Shown: positions 1 to 8,980, counted from the first letter of the stretch. The stretch is DNA of 64,000 nt from an uncultured Flavobacteriales bacterium (GCA_937121175.1 CAKZKD010000003.1:411252-475251), one strand, 5' to 3'. Notes: generated by a model from the sequence alone, not told the origin. Translations and numbers: made by a program.

Positions 1-327
1 GAACTTTCTTAAATGGGCATAAACCGAAGTGTAGCCATTGGAATGAGTGATGTATAACGCCTTTCCGTATCCACCTTCCGAAACAGCTATTCTGCTTACA
101 TAGCCATCCTCAATCGCATAAATGTTTAATCCAACCTTGCCTTGAGTTCGAATATCCAAACCAGCATGAAAATGCCCGGGTCTGAGTTCACCAAAATTCC
201 CTGACAAATCCAAAGGAATGTCCATAGGCGAGCGAAAATTCGAATTTACCTGTGCTGCAATTGAGCTGTAGGAAAGCAAACCAATGATTAACCCAATGGT
301 AAACTTGAACAGAGTTGTTGTACTCAT
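1..327 (-). CDS. M23-family metallopeptidase, N-terminal part only
   Basis: Translating the minus strand from the ATG at 327 gives 109 residues running off the window edge. A signal peptide of about 25 residues precedes a LytM/M23 start: GHFHAGLD at 51-58 holds the HxxxD zinc motif (H54, D58), followed by the family's beta strands ending in a TSVYAHL segment. M23 enzymes cleave peptidoglycan cross-links in the periplasm or act as divisome/envelope factors. The second zinc motif (HxH) lies outside the window, so activity cannot be judged. It is divergent from the zapA operon. Confidence 0.8.
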   Translation of the reverse strand, partial: MSTTTLFKFTIGLIIGLLSYSSIAAQVNSNFRSPMDIPLDLSGNFGELRPGHFHAGLDIRTQGKVGLNIYAIEDGYVSRIAVSEGGYGKALYITHSNGYTSVYAHLRKF

Positions 328-417
328 TTTTTGTAACCTTAATAATCAAAAGTACCACTCCCTAATAATGGTGCCAAAGCGCAATAAACAAGCTATGCAC
401 AAAAACATTTTAAAAAC

Positions 418-448
418 TTGCTTTCTCTTGATTACCCTGCTAAATTTG
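418..448 (+). promoter_or_regulatory. Bacteroidota-type promoter of the zapA operon
   Basis: TTG at 418-420, then 20 bases, then TAAATTTG at 441-448, which fits the -33 TTTG / -7 TAnnTTTG pattern of this phylum. It lies 21 bases upstream of the ATG at 470. Confidence 0.55.
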
Positions 449-469
449 TGGGACATTAAGTAGGGCAAT

Positions 470-706
470 ATGGCTACTAGTAGTGTTGAGGAAATACAAG
501 AAAAAGTTAATCGTTTGATAAATGCGTATCGCAGCAATATCAAGGAGCTAGAAGAGTTGCGCTCTGAGAATACAAAATTGCGAAACACCATAAGTCAATC
601 AAATCACAATAGTGAATCAAATTCTTTTGAAAAAGAACAGATGCGCAAGAAAGTGGATACATTGATAGCTGAAGTTGATAAGTGTGTAAGACTAATGGCT
701 AAGTAA
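470..706 (+). CDS. small coiled-coil protein upstream of zapA
   Basis: 78 residues with heptad-like leucine, isoleucine and glutamate spacing over residues 5-45, a polar Asn/Ser-rich break near 43-53, and a second short helix at the C-terminus. No signal peptide is seen, so it is probably cytosolic. Its stop TAA overlaps the zapA ATG by one base (TAATG), so the two are translationally coupled. Position and size suggest a division-associated coiled coil analogous to ZapB, but that is inference from context; I recognise no family from the sequence alone. Confidence 0.75.
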   Translation: MATSSVEEIQEKVNRLINAYRSNIKELEELRSENTKLRNTISQSNHNSESNSFEKEQMRKKVDTLIAEVDKCVRLMAK

Positions 707-1002
707 TGGGTTCTAAAACAATTGAAATTCAAATTGGAAAACGGACGTATCCGATAGAAGTGGAGAACGAAACGGAAGAAACGAAGGTGAAACTTTCGGC
801 TCAACTGGTTAACGATAACATAAATAAACTCAAAGGAAATTACGTAGTCACAGACTATGTTGATTTATTAGCAATGACAGCATTGGAATTTGCCAGTAAT
901 GGCCCCGATACTAGTGAAGCTAACGAATCCGCATATAATAAATTAATGGATGATGAACTTGCCGAGCTAAATTCTAAGCTTGACGAAGTACTGAATTCAT
1001 AG
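706..1002 (+). CDS. zapA: cell division protein ZapA
   Basis: 98 residues. The N-terminal part (I-x-I-x-I-G-x-R-x-Y-P-I-x-V) is the ZapA beta-sheet head and the rest is a helical dimerisation region including DLLAMTALEFA. ZapA bundles FtsZ filaments at the division ring. The start is fixed by the one-base overlap with the upstream gene. The gene is followed by a terminator hairpin and then by a 6S RNA, a gene order also known from distant bacteria where ssrS neighbours zapA. Confidence 0.85.
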   Translation: MGSKTIEIQIGKRTYPIEVENETEETKVKLSAQLVNDNINKLKGNYVVTDYVDLLAMTALEFASNGPDTSEANESAYNKLMDDELAELNSKLDEVLNS

Positions 1003-1017
1003 ACGTTCTTTAATTTT

Positions 1018-1042
1018 TAACTACTTCGGTAGTAACTTTTTT
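1018..1042 (+). terminator. intrinsic terminator after zapA
   Basis: ACTAC, loop TTCG, GTAGT (1020-1033), a few bases, then six T (1037-1042). A UUCG-capped stem followed by a T run, directly downstream of the zapA stop. Confidence 0.6.
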
Positions 1043-1238
1043 GCCCGCATAATTGCGTTTTGTAAACTCAACATTTTAAACGTTGGGAATGTAAAGCTAA
1101 AAGTAAAAGAAGGCCTGTTTATCGCGTATTTGCGTTGAAATTCCATTTTTGGGACGCTGGACTCTTGCACTTACCTAGGTTACATTCCATTCTTGTACTT
1201 ATTGGAGTTTACAAGAACTTTTTGTGCGGGCATTTTTT
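1043..1238 (+). ncRNA. ssrS: 6S RNA (6S-Flavo type)
   Basis: A long rod is readable by eye. GCCCGCA (1043-1049) pairs with TGCGGGC (1225-1231). TTGTAAACTC (1060-1069) pairs with GAGTTTACAA (1205-1214). GGAATGTAA (1086-1094) pairs with TTACATTCC (1180-1188). The unpaired stretches 1070-1085 and 1189-1204 make the internal bubble typical of 6S RNA, which mimics an open promoter and sequesters RNA polymerase holoenzyme. The last stem runs into eight T, so it is also a terminator. Length (about 190 nt), architecture and position between zapA and rny agree with 6S RNA; no covariance search was possible. The exact 5' end is uncertain. Confidence 0.75.
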
Positions 1239-1255
1239 TTAAACTAAAACTAAAA

Positions 1256-2797
1256 ATGGATATAATAAGTGTGATAATTGGGTTGGTTCCCGGAGCTGTT
1301 GTTGGAGGTGTTGTAGTAAGCATTATCCTTAAAAAAGGCGCTCAACAAAAGGCCAATCAAATTTTAGAAGAAGCCAAGGCCGAAGCTGAGGTGGTGAGGA
1401 AAGATAAAGTGTTACAAGCAAAAGAGAAATTTTTGCATTTGAAAAGTGAACACGAAAAATCAATAAATGAAAAGAATAATAAAATAAATCAAGCCGAAAA
1501 TAGAATTCGTCAGAAAGAAGAAAGCCTAAACAAAAAGCTTAAAAACGTAAATCAACAGGAAGCGGATTATAACAGAAAACAGGCGCGGTTAAATGACCAA
1601 TTTACTGTTCTTGAAGGCAAAGAAACGGCCTTGGATAAGTTGAATCACCAGTTAGTTTCTAAGCTTGAAGAAGTATCTAATTTAAGTGCTGAAGAGGCTA
1701 AAAATGAGATGACAGAGGCGTTGAAGGAAGAGGCTCGCACAAATGCAATGGCGCTTATTCAGGAAATGACCGAAGAGGCAAAAATCAATGCTAGTAAAGA
1801 AGCTAAGAAAATTGTTATTCAAACCATTCAGCGTGTAGCCACTGAGCATGCTATTGAAAATTCTGTTTCTGTATTTAACATCGAAAGCGACGACGTTAAA
1901 GGGCGAATTATTGGAAGAGAAGGTAGAAACATTAGAGCGTTAGAAGCTGCAACAGGTGTTGAGATTATTGTTGACGATACTCCAGAGGCAATTATTCTTA
2001 GTTGCTTCGACCCAGTTAGAAGAGAAATCGCAAGATTGTCGCTACACCAATTGGTAACTGACGGAAGAATCCATCCAGCTAGAATTGAAGAAGTTGTAGC
2101 CAAAACACAGAAAAGAATAGAAGAAGAAATAGTTGAAGTTGGTAAACGGACGGCTATTGATTTGGGAATTCATGGATTGCATCCAGAACTATTGAGAATG
2201 GTGGGTCGAATGAAGTACAGATCTTCTTATGGTCAGAATTTACTTCAACACTCCAGAGAAGTAGCCAATTTATGTGCTACAATGGCTTCTGAATTAGGAT
2301 TGAATACTAAGGTTGCAAAAAGAGCTGGATTACTTCATGATATAGGCAAGGTACCAGATGACGAGCCAGAATTACCACACGCAATTTTGGGGATGAAAAT
2401 CGCGGAGAAGCATGGCGAAAAATCAGATGTATGTAATGCAATTGGTGCTCACCACGATGAGATAGAAATGACTTCGATGATTTCACCGCTGGTTCAAGTT
2501 TGTGATGCAATTTCAGGAGCACGTCCAGGAGCGAGAAGAGAAGTAGTTGAATCTTACATTCAAAGACTTAAAGATTTGGAAAGTTTGGCCATGAGCCATT
2601 CTGGTGTTGAAAAAGCCTTTGCTATACAAGCGGGAAGGGAACTTCGAGTAATGGTTGATTGCGATAAGGTTGATGACAAGCAAGCTTCTGAATTAAGTTA
2701 TAAAATATCGACGAAAATTCAGGAAGAAATGACGTATCCTGGTCAAGTTAAAGTAACCCTTATTCGAGAGACCAGAGCGGTTTCTTACGCTAAGTAA
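1256..2797 (+). CDS. rny: ribonuclease Y
   Basis: 513 residues from the ATG at 1256. An upstream in-frame ATG at 1193 lies inside the 6S RNA stem, and the sequence from 1256 begins directly with the expected membrane anchor, so 1256 is preferred. Order: membrane helix (about 4-24), long charged coiled coil (28-190), KH RNA-binding domain with [12 protein letters not shown] near 216, and HD phosphohydrolase domain with H332 and the H361-D362 pair (LLHDIGK). RNase Y is a membrane-bound endoribonuclease that starts mRNA decay. The next gene starts 3 bases downstream. Confidence 0.95.
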   Translation: MDIISVIIGLVPGAVVGGVVVSIILKKGAQQKANQILEEAKAEAEVVRKDKVLQAKEKFLHLKSEHEKSINEKNNKINQAENRIRQKEESLNKKLKNVNQQEADYNRKQARLNDQFTVLEGKETALDKLNHQLVSKLEEVSNLSAEEAKNEMTEALKEEARTNAMALIQEMTEEAKINASKEAKKIVIQTIQRVATEHAIENSVSVFNIESDDVKGRIIGREGRNIRALEAATGVEIIVDDTPEAIILSCFDPVRREIARLSLHQLVTDGRIHPARIEEVVAKTQKRIEEEIVEVGKRTAIDLGIHGLHPELLRMVGRMKYRSSYGQNLLQHSREVANLCATMASELGLNTKVAKRAGLLHDIGKVPDDEPELPHAILGMKIAEKHGEKSDVCNAIGAHHDEIEMTSMISPLVQVCDAISGARPGARREVVESYIQRLKDLESLAMSHSGVEKAFAIQAGRELRVMVDCDKVDDKQASELSYKISTKIQEEMTYPGQVKVTLIRETRAVSYAK

Positions 2798-2800
2798 AAC

Positions 2801-3796
2801 ATGAATAGAATATCCAATAAAGTTGTTGTTGTAACTGGAGGAGCTGGTTTTATAGGTTCTAATTTATGCAATGATTTAGTTAAAGACAATGAAGTCGTTT
2901 GCTTGGATAATTTCATGACAGGTAAACGTGAGAATATCAATCATTTACTGGAACATTCTAACTTCAAACTGGTTGAGGGTGATATTCGGAATGAAGAAGA
3001 TTGTAAAACAGCCATAGCGGGTGCTGATATTGTGTTGCATCAAGCTGCACTCGGTTCTGTTCCACGTTCAATCGAAAATCCCATTTTAACGAATAGCGTT
3101 AACATTGATGGTTTTTTGATGGTATTGAACACCTGCTTAAAACAAGGTGTTAAACGCTTTGTTTATGCGGCAAGTTCCTCAACCTATGGTGATCACCCTG
3201 GTTTGCCTAAAGTGGAGGAAAAAATAGGAAACCCTCTTTCTCCTTATGCGGTCACTAAATATGTCAATGAATTATATGCGCGTGTTTATTACCAATTACA
3301 CGGTTTAGAAGTTATGGGGCTGAGGTATTTCAATGTTTTCGGAAGAAATCAAGACCCGGACGGCGCCTACGCCGCAGCAATTCCAAAATTTCTAAAAGCA
3401 TTTTTAGCTCATGAAAGTCCAATAGTTCATGGAGATGGAGAGCAATCTAGAGATTTTACCTACATCGAAAATGTTATTCAGGCTAATCATTTGGCTGGAA
3501 TAGTTAAGAATGAAAAAGCAATTGGAGAAGTTTACAATGTTGCATTTGGAGACAGAACTACTGTAAATCAATTGATTAAAGCGATTAAGTCGAGCTTGTC
3601 AACATTTGATTCTGGTGTTAATTCGGTAGAAGTAAATCATGGCGAAGAGCGTGTTGGTGATGTAAAACATTCATTAGCGTCCATAGATAAAGCAAAAGAA
3701 TTATTGGGGTATAATCCTGAGTATTCTTTAGAAAAGGGATTGGAAGAAGCAATATCTTGGTATTACGGATATCTTAAAAACAAAGCACATGTCTAA
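2801..3796 (+). CDS. UDP-N-acetylglucosamine 4-epimerase-like SDR (WbpP/TviC type)
   Basis: 331 residues, extended short-chain dehydrogenase fold. NAD-binding GGAGFIG at 13-19, catalytic Ser cluster at 125-127 and YxxxK at Y149/K153. The SVPRSI segment near 86-91 and the RNQDPDGAYAAAIP segment are typical of WbpP/TviC C4-epimerases acting on UDP-N-acetylhexosamines or their uronates. It overlaps the following dehydrogenase by 8 bases, so the two likely act on one nucleotide sugar. Substrate is inferred from family resemblance. Confidence 0.85.
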   Translation: MNRISNKVVVVTGGAGFIGSNLCNDLVKDNEVVCLDNFMTGKRENINHLLEHSNFKLVEGDIRNEEDCKTAIAGADIVLHQAALGSVPRSIENPILTNSVNIDGFLMVLNTCLKQGVKRFVYAASSSTYGDHPGLPKVEEKIGNPLSPYAVTKYVNELYARVYYQLHGLEVMGLRYFNVFGRNQDPDGAYAAAIPKFLKAFLAHESPIVHGDGEQSRDFTYIENVIQANHLAGIVKNEKAIGEVYNVAFGDRTTVNQLIKAIKSSLSTFDSGVNSVEVNHGEERVGDVKHSLASIDKAKELLGYNPEYSLEKGLEEAISWYYGYLKNKAHV

Positions 3797-4808
3797 AAAA
3801 GAAGTCACATTTGGAATTGTAGGTTATGGTCATATCGGAAAACGGCATGCATCAATGGTATCCGGCAACGGACAAGGCAAGGTGGTTGGAGTTGTAGAAC
3901 CAAATGATGAACGAAGGGCAGATGCTGAAAAAACAGAAGGATGCAAAGCTTTTTCTACCGTTCAAGAAATGTACGATGCAGGCATAAAGCCTGATGTTGT
4001 TAATGTTTGCACTCCCAATGGATTACACGCTAAACTGGCGTTAGAAGTTTTGGAAAATCGTTCTCATGTGGTTATCGAAAAACCCATGGGATTAACCAAG
4101 GCCGAATCTGAAAACGTTATTTACCGAGCATTGCAAGTGAGCAAGCAGGTGTTTTTAGTAAAACAAAATCGGTATAGTCCTACCTCTGTATGGTTGAAAT
4201 CTATCATCGACGAAGGCAGGCTCGGAGAGTTGTTCATGATTCAATTGAATTGCTACTGGAACAGAGATAACCGATACTACAAACCTGGTGGTTGGAAAGG
4301 TACCATGGACATGGACGGAGGAACGCTCTTCACTCAATTCAGCCATTTTATTGACATAATGTATTGGCTTTGTGGTGATATTGAAAACATAGAAGGGCGC
4401 AGTACCAACTTTAATCATCCTTCAACGGCATTCGAAGATACTGGAGTGGTCAATTTCGATTTTGTAAACGGTGGAATGGGTTCGATGAACTTCAGCACTT
4501 CCATTTGGGGACAGAATTTGGAAAGCAGCATTACCATTATTGGGGAAAAAGGTTCGGTAAAAGTATCTGGTCAGTATATGGATAAAGTAGAAGCTTGCCA
4601 TGTTGAAAATTACGAAAAGCCAGAATTACCTCCTGCAAATCCACCAAACGATTATGGTGATTATAAAGGCTCAGCGGCTAACCATCATTACATCATTCAA
4701 AACGTTATTGATGTACTCACTGGTAAAGGTGAAATAGCTACTAATGCTCTTGAAGGCATGAAAGTAGTGGAGATGATTGAACGCATTTATGAGAAGATTA
4801 GGGATTAG
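3789..4808 (+). CDS. Gfo/Idh/MocA-family oxidoreductase
   Basis: 339 residues. An N-terminal Rossmann fold (GYGHIGKRH at 12-20) is followed by the family EKP motif (K98 in EKPMGL) and a C-terminal alpha/beta domain with the GGTLFTQFSHFIDIMYWL helix that carries the catalytic histidine region. The pairing with a WbpP-like epimerase suggests a nucleotide-sugar dehydrogenase such as WbpB (UDP-GlcNAcA 3-dehydrogenase), feeding surface polysaccharide synthesis. That assignment is inference; other Gfo/Idh/MocA members act on free sugars or inositols. Confidence 0.8.
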   Translation: MSKKEVTFGIVGYGHIGKRHASMVSGNGQGKVVGVVEPNDERRADAEKTEGCKAFSTVQEMYDAGIKPDVVNVCTPNGLHAKLALEVLENRSHVVIEKPMGLTKAESENVIYRALQVSKQVFLVKQNRYSPTSVWLKSIIDEGRLGELFMIQLNCYWNRDNRYYKPGGWKGTMDMDGGTLFTQFSHFIDIMYWLCGDIENIEGRSTNFNHPSTAFEDTGVVNFDFVNGGMGSMNFSTSIWGQNLESSITIIGEKGSVKVSGQYMDKVEACHVENYEKPELPPANPPNDYGDYKGSAANHHYIIQNVIDVLTGKGEIATNALEGMKVVEMIERIYEKIRD

Positions 4809-4813
4809 GTTTT

Positions 4814-4841
4814 AGTGACAAGTGACAAGTGACAAGTGACA
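4814..4841 (+). repeat. 7-bp tandem repeat, four copies
   Basis: AGTGACA repeated four times in tandem just after the dehydrogenase stop. The rest of the 159-base gap to the next gene shows no hairpin or clear promoter. Confidence 0.85.
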
Positions 4842-4967
4842 AGATGGTTCATGGATGTGTAATAATCAATTATTTGCTGCTCGTCATTAAAAGTGTTCAT
4901 GCCCCGATTTATTCGAGATTGCGCGTATTACAGTCTAGTTTTTTTACGCTAAAAATGCTTTTAAATT

Positions 4968-6371
4968 ATGGATTTCAATAATATTACCAAGGCACATTTT
5001 GAAGCATTGCTTTTAATTGTTGGCGCTGATTACGTCTCGATTGACGAAGAACAGCTCGTCGAATATGGACACGATGAAACCGAAGACTTTTCCTTTCCGC
5101 CAGAAGTATTGGTGAAACCTGCCAGTACAGAACAGATTTCTGACATTTTAAAATTAGCCAATGAAGAAAATTTACCCGTTACTCCTATTGGAGCTAGAAC
5201 AGGCCTAAGCGGTGGCGCTTTGTCTATTCACGGTGGAATTGGCCTTAGCTTAGAACGGTTGAATAAAATTCTTGAAATCGACGAAAAGAACTTGCAAGCC
5301 ACGGTTGAACCAGCGGTAATTACTCAAGTTTTTCATAATGAGTGCAAGGAGAAGGGGCTCTTTTATCCACCCGACCCTAGTAGCTGGGGTTCTTGTTTTA
5401 TTGGTGGAAACTTAGCGTACAATTCTGGTGGACCGAAGGCGGTAAAGTACGGAGTAACTAAAGATTATGTGCTGAACCTAGAGGTAGTGCTGCCTAACGG
5501 CGACATTATTTGGACGGGTGCCAATGTGCTTAAAAACTCTACCGGGTACAACCTTACCCAACTTATGGTGGGTAGTGAAGGAACGCTCGGAATTATTACG
5601 AAAGCAGTTTTTAGATTGATTCCTTACCCTAAACACATCCTCACTCTATTGGTGCCTTTTGATTCCCCAGAATCTGCATGCGAGGCCGTTTCTTCTGTTT
5701 TTAGAGCAGGACTTACACCTTGTGCTATGGAGTTTATGGAAAGAGATGCTTTAGAATGGACCATTCCTTATGTGGATGATTTTAATATCGACGTACCCGA
5801 CAACGTAAAGGCACATTTACTAATTGAAGTGGACGGAAACGAATTGGATAGCTTATATAAAGAGTGTGAGCAGATTTCGGAAATCATGCTCGAACATGGA
5901 AGTAGTGAGGTATTATTCGCTGACGATTCCACTCAAAAAGATGCGCTTTGGAAATTGCGGAGAAGAGTAGGAGAGGCGGTAAAATCGCATTCAATCTACA
6001 AAGAAGAAGATACGGTAGTACCGCGTTACGAAATGCCTAAGCTATTGGCGGGTGTAAAAGAAATTGGAAGTCGATATGGTTTTAAATCTGTGTGCTACGG
6101 TCATGTTGGAGATGGTAACCTACACGTAAACATTGTAAAGGGCGAAATGTCTAACGAAGATTGGAACAACAAACTGACCGATGGTATCCGAGAAATTTTT
6201 GAATTGACCAAAAAACTAGGCGGTACCATATCTGGCGAACACGGCATCGGCTATGTGCAAAAAGGCTACTTGGATATTGTGTTTAACGAAGCCGAACTCA
6301 ACATACAAAAGGGTGTAAAGCAACTCTTTGACCCGAATGGAATTTTGAATCCTGGGAAGGTTTTTGAGTAA
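4968..6371 (+). CDS. FAD-linked oxidase, GlcD/D-lactate dehydrogenase family
   Basis: 467 residues. The PCMH-type FAD-binding domain spans about 40-220, with the glycine-rich PIGARTGLSGGAL segment and GSEGTLGIIT. The C-terminal cap has the signatures CYGHVGDGNLHVN and GGTISGEHGIGYVQK, which carry substrate- and metal-binding histidines. Members oxidise 2-hydroxy acids (glycolate, D-lactate, D-2-hydroxyglutarate) and pass electrons to quinone or cytochrome. There is no neighbouring glcE or glcF, so substrate is open. It stands as a single-gene unit. Confidence 0.9.
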   Translation: MDFNNITKAHFEALLLIVGADYVSIDEEQLVEYGHDETEDFSFPPEVLVKPASTEQISDILKLANEENLPVTPIGARTGLSGGALSIHGGIGLSLERLNKILEIDEKNLQATVEPAVITQVFHNECKEKGLFYPPDPSSWGSCFIGGNLAYNSGGPKAVKYGVTKDYVLNLEVVLPNGDIIWTGANVLKNSTGYNLTQLMVGSEGTLGIITKAVFRLIPYPKHILTLLVPFDSPESACEAVSSVFRAGLTPCAMEFMERDALEWTIPYVDDFNIDVPDNVKAHLLIEVDGNELDSLYKECEQISEIMLEHGSSEVLFADDSTQKDALWKLRRRVGEAVKSHSIYKEEDTVVPRYEMPKLLAGVKEIGSRYGFKSVCYGHVGDGNLHVNIVKGEMSNEDWNNKLTDGIREIFELTKKLGGTISGEHGIGYVQKGYLDIVFNEAELNIQKGVKQLFDPNGILNPGKVFE

Positions 6372-6384
6372 CTATTCATAGGTT

Positions 6385-7308
6385 ATGAGATTGAACCTAC
6401 ATCTTCACCTGTTAGTTTACATTCTATTCGTCGGAATCACTGCCTTTGCCCAAAAAGTACAACCTCATTTTACCCATGAAGTATTCAATCAGCTTGAGTT
6501 TGCGCACCGTGGAGGTTATGCGAATGGCCCTGAGAATACGCTACAAACTATTTTGAAAAACATTAACAATGGAGTAAAAGCTGTTGAGGTGGATGTGCAA
6601 ATGACAAGGGACTCCCAGCTGGTTTTGTTTCACGATAAAACTATTAACCGGGTCTTAGCTTCTGATAAAGAAACGTTTGTTACTGATTTAAGCCTAGCAG
6701 AACTTAAAGCAATTCCCTTGCGAGATGCATCACAGGGAATACAATTCATTTGCACCCTTTCGGAATTAGTAGATACGCTAGCCGTATTAATTCCGAAGTT
6801 GGGAAAAAAGGATTTTATCTTAGAGTTAGATTTTAAACCAAGTGGTGAACAGACCGTTCCTGCGATAATGGAACTGTGCAGTATGATTATTACCAACAAG
6901 AAAAGCGTTGGCGAAAATTTGTACAATTATTTTTACGTATCTACTTTCTACCCAAATGTTTTAAAGGAACTAGCTAAAGCTGATGCTAAAATAGTGACAG
7001 GGTATGCCTTACATAACTCCCCAGAAGATAAAAAACTAGTAGCGAAGATTTCGATTTGGCTGGCATCCTGTTTTATGCGGAAAAACAATGCAACGGTGCT
7101 GGATGCCAATATCTGCATGATTAATCAACGCTTTGTGAAAAAATGGACTAAAAAAGGAATTTTAATCAATGCCTATTCTGCCAATACGCAATGCGAGAAG
7201 GAATACATTTCGGGATTTGATATTGCCTACACCACCGATTGCCCGGCAGGGTGTTGCAGTTCTGATACTTATGGAAAACCAAAAAAATGGTGCAAAAGCT
7301 GTAAATAG
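6385..7308 (+). CDS. secreted glycerophosphodiester phosphodiesterase-like protein
   Basis: 307 residues. Signal peptide at about 1-23 (cleavage after AFA-Q). GDPD catalytic motifs: H41-R42 in AHRGG, P49-E50-N51-T52, E68 and D70 in EVDVQMTRD, and H83 in LFHD. The family hydrolyses glycerophosphodiesters in a TIM barrel. The C-terminal part is less typical and has a cysteine cluster (CPAGCC ... CKSCK) at the very end, which could form disulfides. Likely periplasmic. Confidence 0.85.
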   Translation: MRLNLHLHLLVYILFVGITAFAQKVQPHFTHEVFNQLEFAHRGGYANGPENTLQTILKNINNGVKAVEVDVQMTRDSQLVLFHDKTINRVLASDKETFVTDLSLAELKAIPLRDASQGIQFICTLSELVDTLAVLIPKLGKKDFILELDFKPSGEQTVPAIMELCSMIITNKKSVGENLYNYFYVSTFYPNVLKELAKADAKIVTGYALHNSPEDKKLVAKISIWLASCFMRKNNATVLDANICMINQRFVKKWTKKGILINAYSANTQCEKEYISGFDIAYTTDCPAGCCSSDTYGKPKKWCKSCK

Positions 7309-7567
7309 AGTTGAAAGGGTAGTTCAAAATTTAAGTTGGATAATGACTTCCTGGCGGATTTATTTCTTGAATTTTGAGTGGTAAGTTGAATGATTATGGT
7401 TTATTAATTTGTAAACGTTTGTAACCCTTTTAAGTTAGTAAGTTTTGATTATCAATGATTAACGTTTGTTTGAGTGTTTTTCCATCAAGCGAAATAAGAG
7501 AAATTTTTTAAGGGATTTGTTACCTTAGCGAGTTGTTATAGTACATTTCACAAGTAACCCAAATAAA

Positions 7568-8158
7568 ATGAACCTTAAATCAATAAAATCGCTCATCCCA
7601 TTTCTCCTGACCTCAGTATTTACACTTATTTCGGTTTTAACACCTCTTTTAACTCCCAGCTATGTAAATGCAAATGGTGAAACTGTTTCATCTGGCGTAA
7701 TCAGTGAAGTAGTCATTGCGGCGTTTTCATTGTCAATTGTAGGCTTATTGGTTTTGACTAAATCCGTATATTGGAAACATGTATTTCTAATAACTATTTT
7801 TCTATCGTGGGGCGGGTTGATTCAATTCGTTCCATTTGGATTTCAATTATCATTCGGGTTTATCGTTCTTGATTTCGTTGCTCTCACAATTATGTTTTTT
7901 CACCTAATGTTCAACCCTGATTTACTTGATGAAGTATTATCCTATTTACCTTCTCGAAAAGCTGAAAAATCTAAACTTGAGGAAATTCAGTTGAACGAAA
8001 AAAGAGTTGAACACTTCCAAAATAATTTTAATTCTAAAAGTGAAGCTGAGCTTAAAAGAATTGTTGAGCAAAATGACCGCGTTCCAGAAGCGGTGGAAGC
8101 AGCAAGAAGAATACTCGTTAGTACCAGCGTACTATTACAGCAGCCAAAAGGCAAATAG
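7568..8158 (+). CDS. hypothetical membrane protein, cassette gene
   Basis: 196 residues of unknown family. Four hydrophobic stretches (about 10-30, 47-66, 70-90 and 93-117) form a membrane domain. A charged, probably helical cytosolic tail rich in Glu/Lys follows. The last residues (LLQQPKGK) and the stop are encoded by the flanking palindromic element, so the C-terminus is set by the recombination site. Alone in its cassette. Confidence 0.65.
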   Translation: MNLKSIKSLIPFLLTSVFTLISVLTPLLTPSYVNANGETVSSGVISEVVIAAFSLSIVGLLVLTKSVYWKHVFLITIFLSWGGLIQFVPFGFQLSFGFIVLDFVALTIMFFHLMFNPDLLDEVLSYLPSRKAEKSKLEEIQLNEKRVEHFQNNFNSKSEAELKRIVEQNDRVPEAVEAARRILVSTSVLLQQPKGK

Positions 8159-8263
8159 GGCGGCTTGTGTAAATTTGAAACCAATGAAATTTAATAACCC
8201 AAACCCAAGACCCGAAGAGTGCACCACGAAAGGCCTACTTCTCATGGCCGCGGGGCGTTACTA
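8132..8263 (+). repeat. attC-like element, class A, short form
   Basis: About 132 bp. The 5' arm reads AACAGCAGCC-like (ACAGCAGCCAAAAGGC); the 3' arm is CATGGCCGCGGGGCGTTA. The interior carries TAAATTTG (8170-8177) and the A/T-rich consensus shared with the 55-64 kb elements. Closest copy by eye is the element at 55857-55987, which shares the interior ACCACGAAAGGCCTACT on the corresponding strand. Confidence 0.7.
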
Positions 8264-8285
8264 GCAACCTCTGGCCGCAATAGGA

Positions 8286-8828
8286 ATGAATAAAATAATA
8301 TCAATATTAGCTTTACTCGGGTTTGTTAGCATCATGCATGGTGAAACGATTGATACAACCTCAGTTGACTCCGTGCTTCAAATATCGCAATCAGTAAATC
8401 CAACGGAAACCGAAATTCAAGACGATTTTTCCCCTATGCAATTTGCAATGGTTGCCATTCTCGGAGTTCTTGTATTAATGGCTGTTGGAGCTGGAATTGT
8501 AATCACAGTAATTCTCCTTTTAATTTTATTTGGTTTAGTTTCAGCAGGGATTGTTTCGACTTCCATTCTTGTTGGATTACAACAAAAATCAATTAAAAAA
8601 GGCTTTAAGTCATCCATTATTCTCGCAGGAGCTGTTACGGGAACATTTGGAGGAGCTATTCTGCTAATAATAATTAATAAGATTCAGCACTATACCTCTT
8701 CTTTAAACGCGGGAATCGTTGGCGGATTAACTGGATTGGTCGGCGGCCTTATTCTTGGCTTTTTAGCATTTACGATAATTAAGAGATTGACCGAGTGGTT
8801 CAAGAAGAAAATTCAAACCGGCAGCTAG
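8286..8828 (+). CDS. hypothetical membrane protein, cassette gene
   Basis: 180 residues of unknown family. An N-terminal signal or anchor (about 1-18) is followed by a polar Thr/Ser/Glu segment and then two or three long hydrophobic helices rich in glycine and isoleucine (about 50-95, 105-130 and 135-160), ending in a basic tail. ATG at 8286 follows AATAGGA. The stop TAG lies inside GCTAGTAAC, the end of the cassette. It sits alone between two palindromic elements. Confidence 0.65.
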   Translation: MNKIISILALLGFVSIMHGETIDTTSVDSVLQISQSVNPTETEIQDDFSPMQFAMVAILGVLVLMAVGAGIVITVILLLILFGLVSAGIVSTSILVGLQQKSIKKGFKSSIILAGAVTGTFGGAILLIIINKIQHYTSSLNAGIVGGLTGLVGGLILGFLAFTIIKRLTEWFKKKIQTGS

Positions 8829-8970
8829 TAACAGCAGCCACAAGGCAAATAGGGCGGCTTATTGTAAATTTGAAACGAATAAAATTTAATAACCATACGT
8901 CGAGCGTCGGAGAGGTCACCATAAAGGTGCCAGTTGTGGCTTCGACATGTTGGTACTAATAGGTTAAATA
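8824..8970 (+). repeat. attC-like element, class A, degenerate 3' half
   Basis: The 5' half is intact: GCTAGTAAC, CAGCAGCCACAAGGC, AAATAGGGCGGCTT, and TAAATTTG at 8865-8872. After ATTTAATAACC (8884-8894) it diverges from the other elements and lacks the GGCTGCGGGGCGTTA arm. GTTAAAT at 8963-8969 might be a relic core site. The right boundary is therefore approximate. Confidence 0.55.
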
Positions 8971-8980
8971 TCAAATAAAG

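Larger units (their letters stand above)
7535..8970 (+). mobile_element. small plus-strand cassette locus (two integron-like cassettes)
   Basis: Two units share the palindromic elements and end-matching rule seen at 55-64 kb. Unit 1 starts GTTATAGTAC (7535-7544) and ends GTACTATTAC (8129-8138). Unit 2 starts GTTACTAGC (8257-8265) and ends GCTAGTAAC (8824-8832). Each holds one membrane-protein gene on the plus strand. The second element decays on its 3' side and no integrase is present. The 226 bases 7309-7534 before unit 1 show no gene; TTACCTTAGCG at 7519-7529 vaguely resembles a class B element arm. Confidence 0.65.

Noticed and set aside
1193..1255. Longer ribonuclease Y start at 1193
   Set aside because: The extension lies in the 3' half of the 6S RNA stem and adds residues before the membrane anchor.
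4814..4841. Tandem AGTGACA repeat as an origin or iteron array
   Set aside because: Only four short copies, no DnaA boxes or replication gene nearby; such short repeats are common between genes in this phylum.
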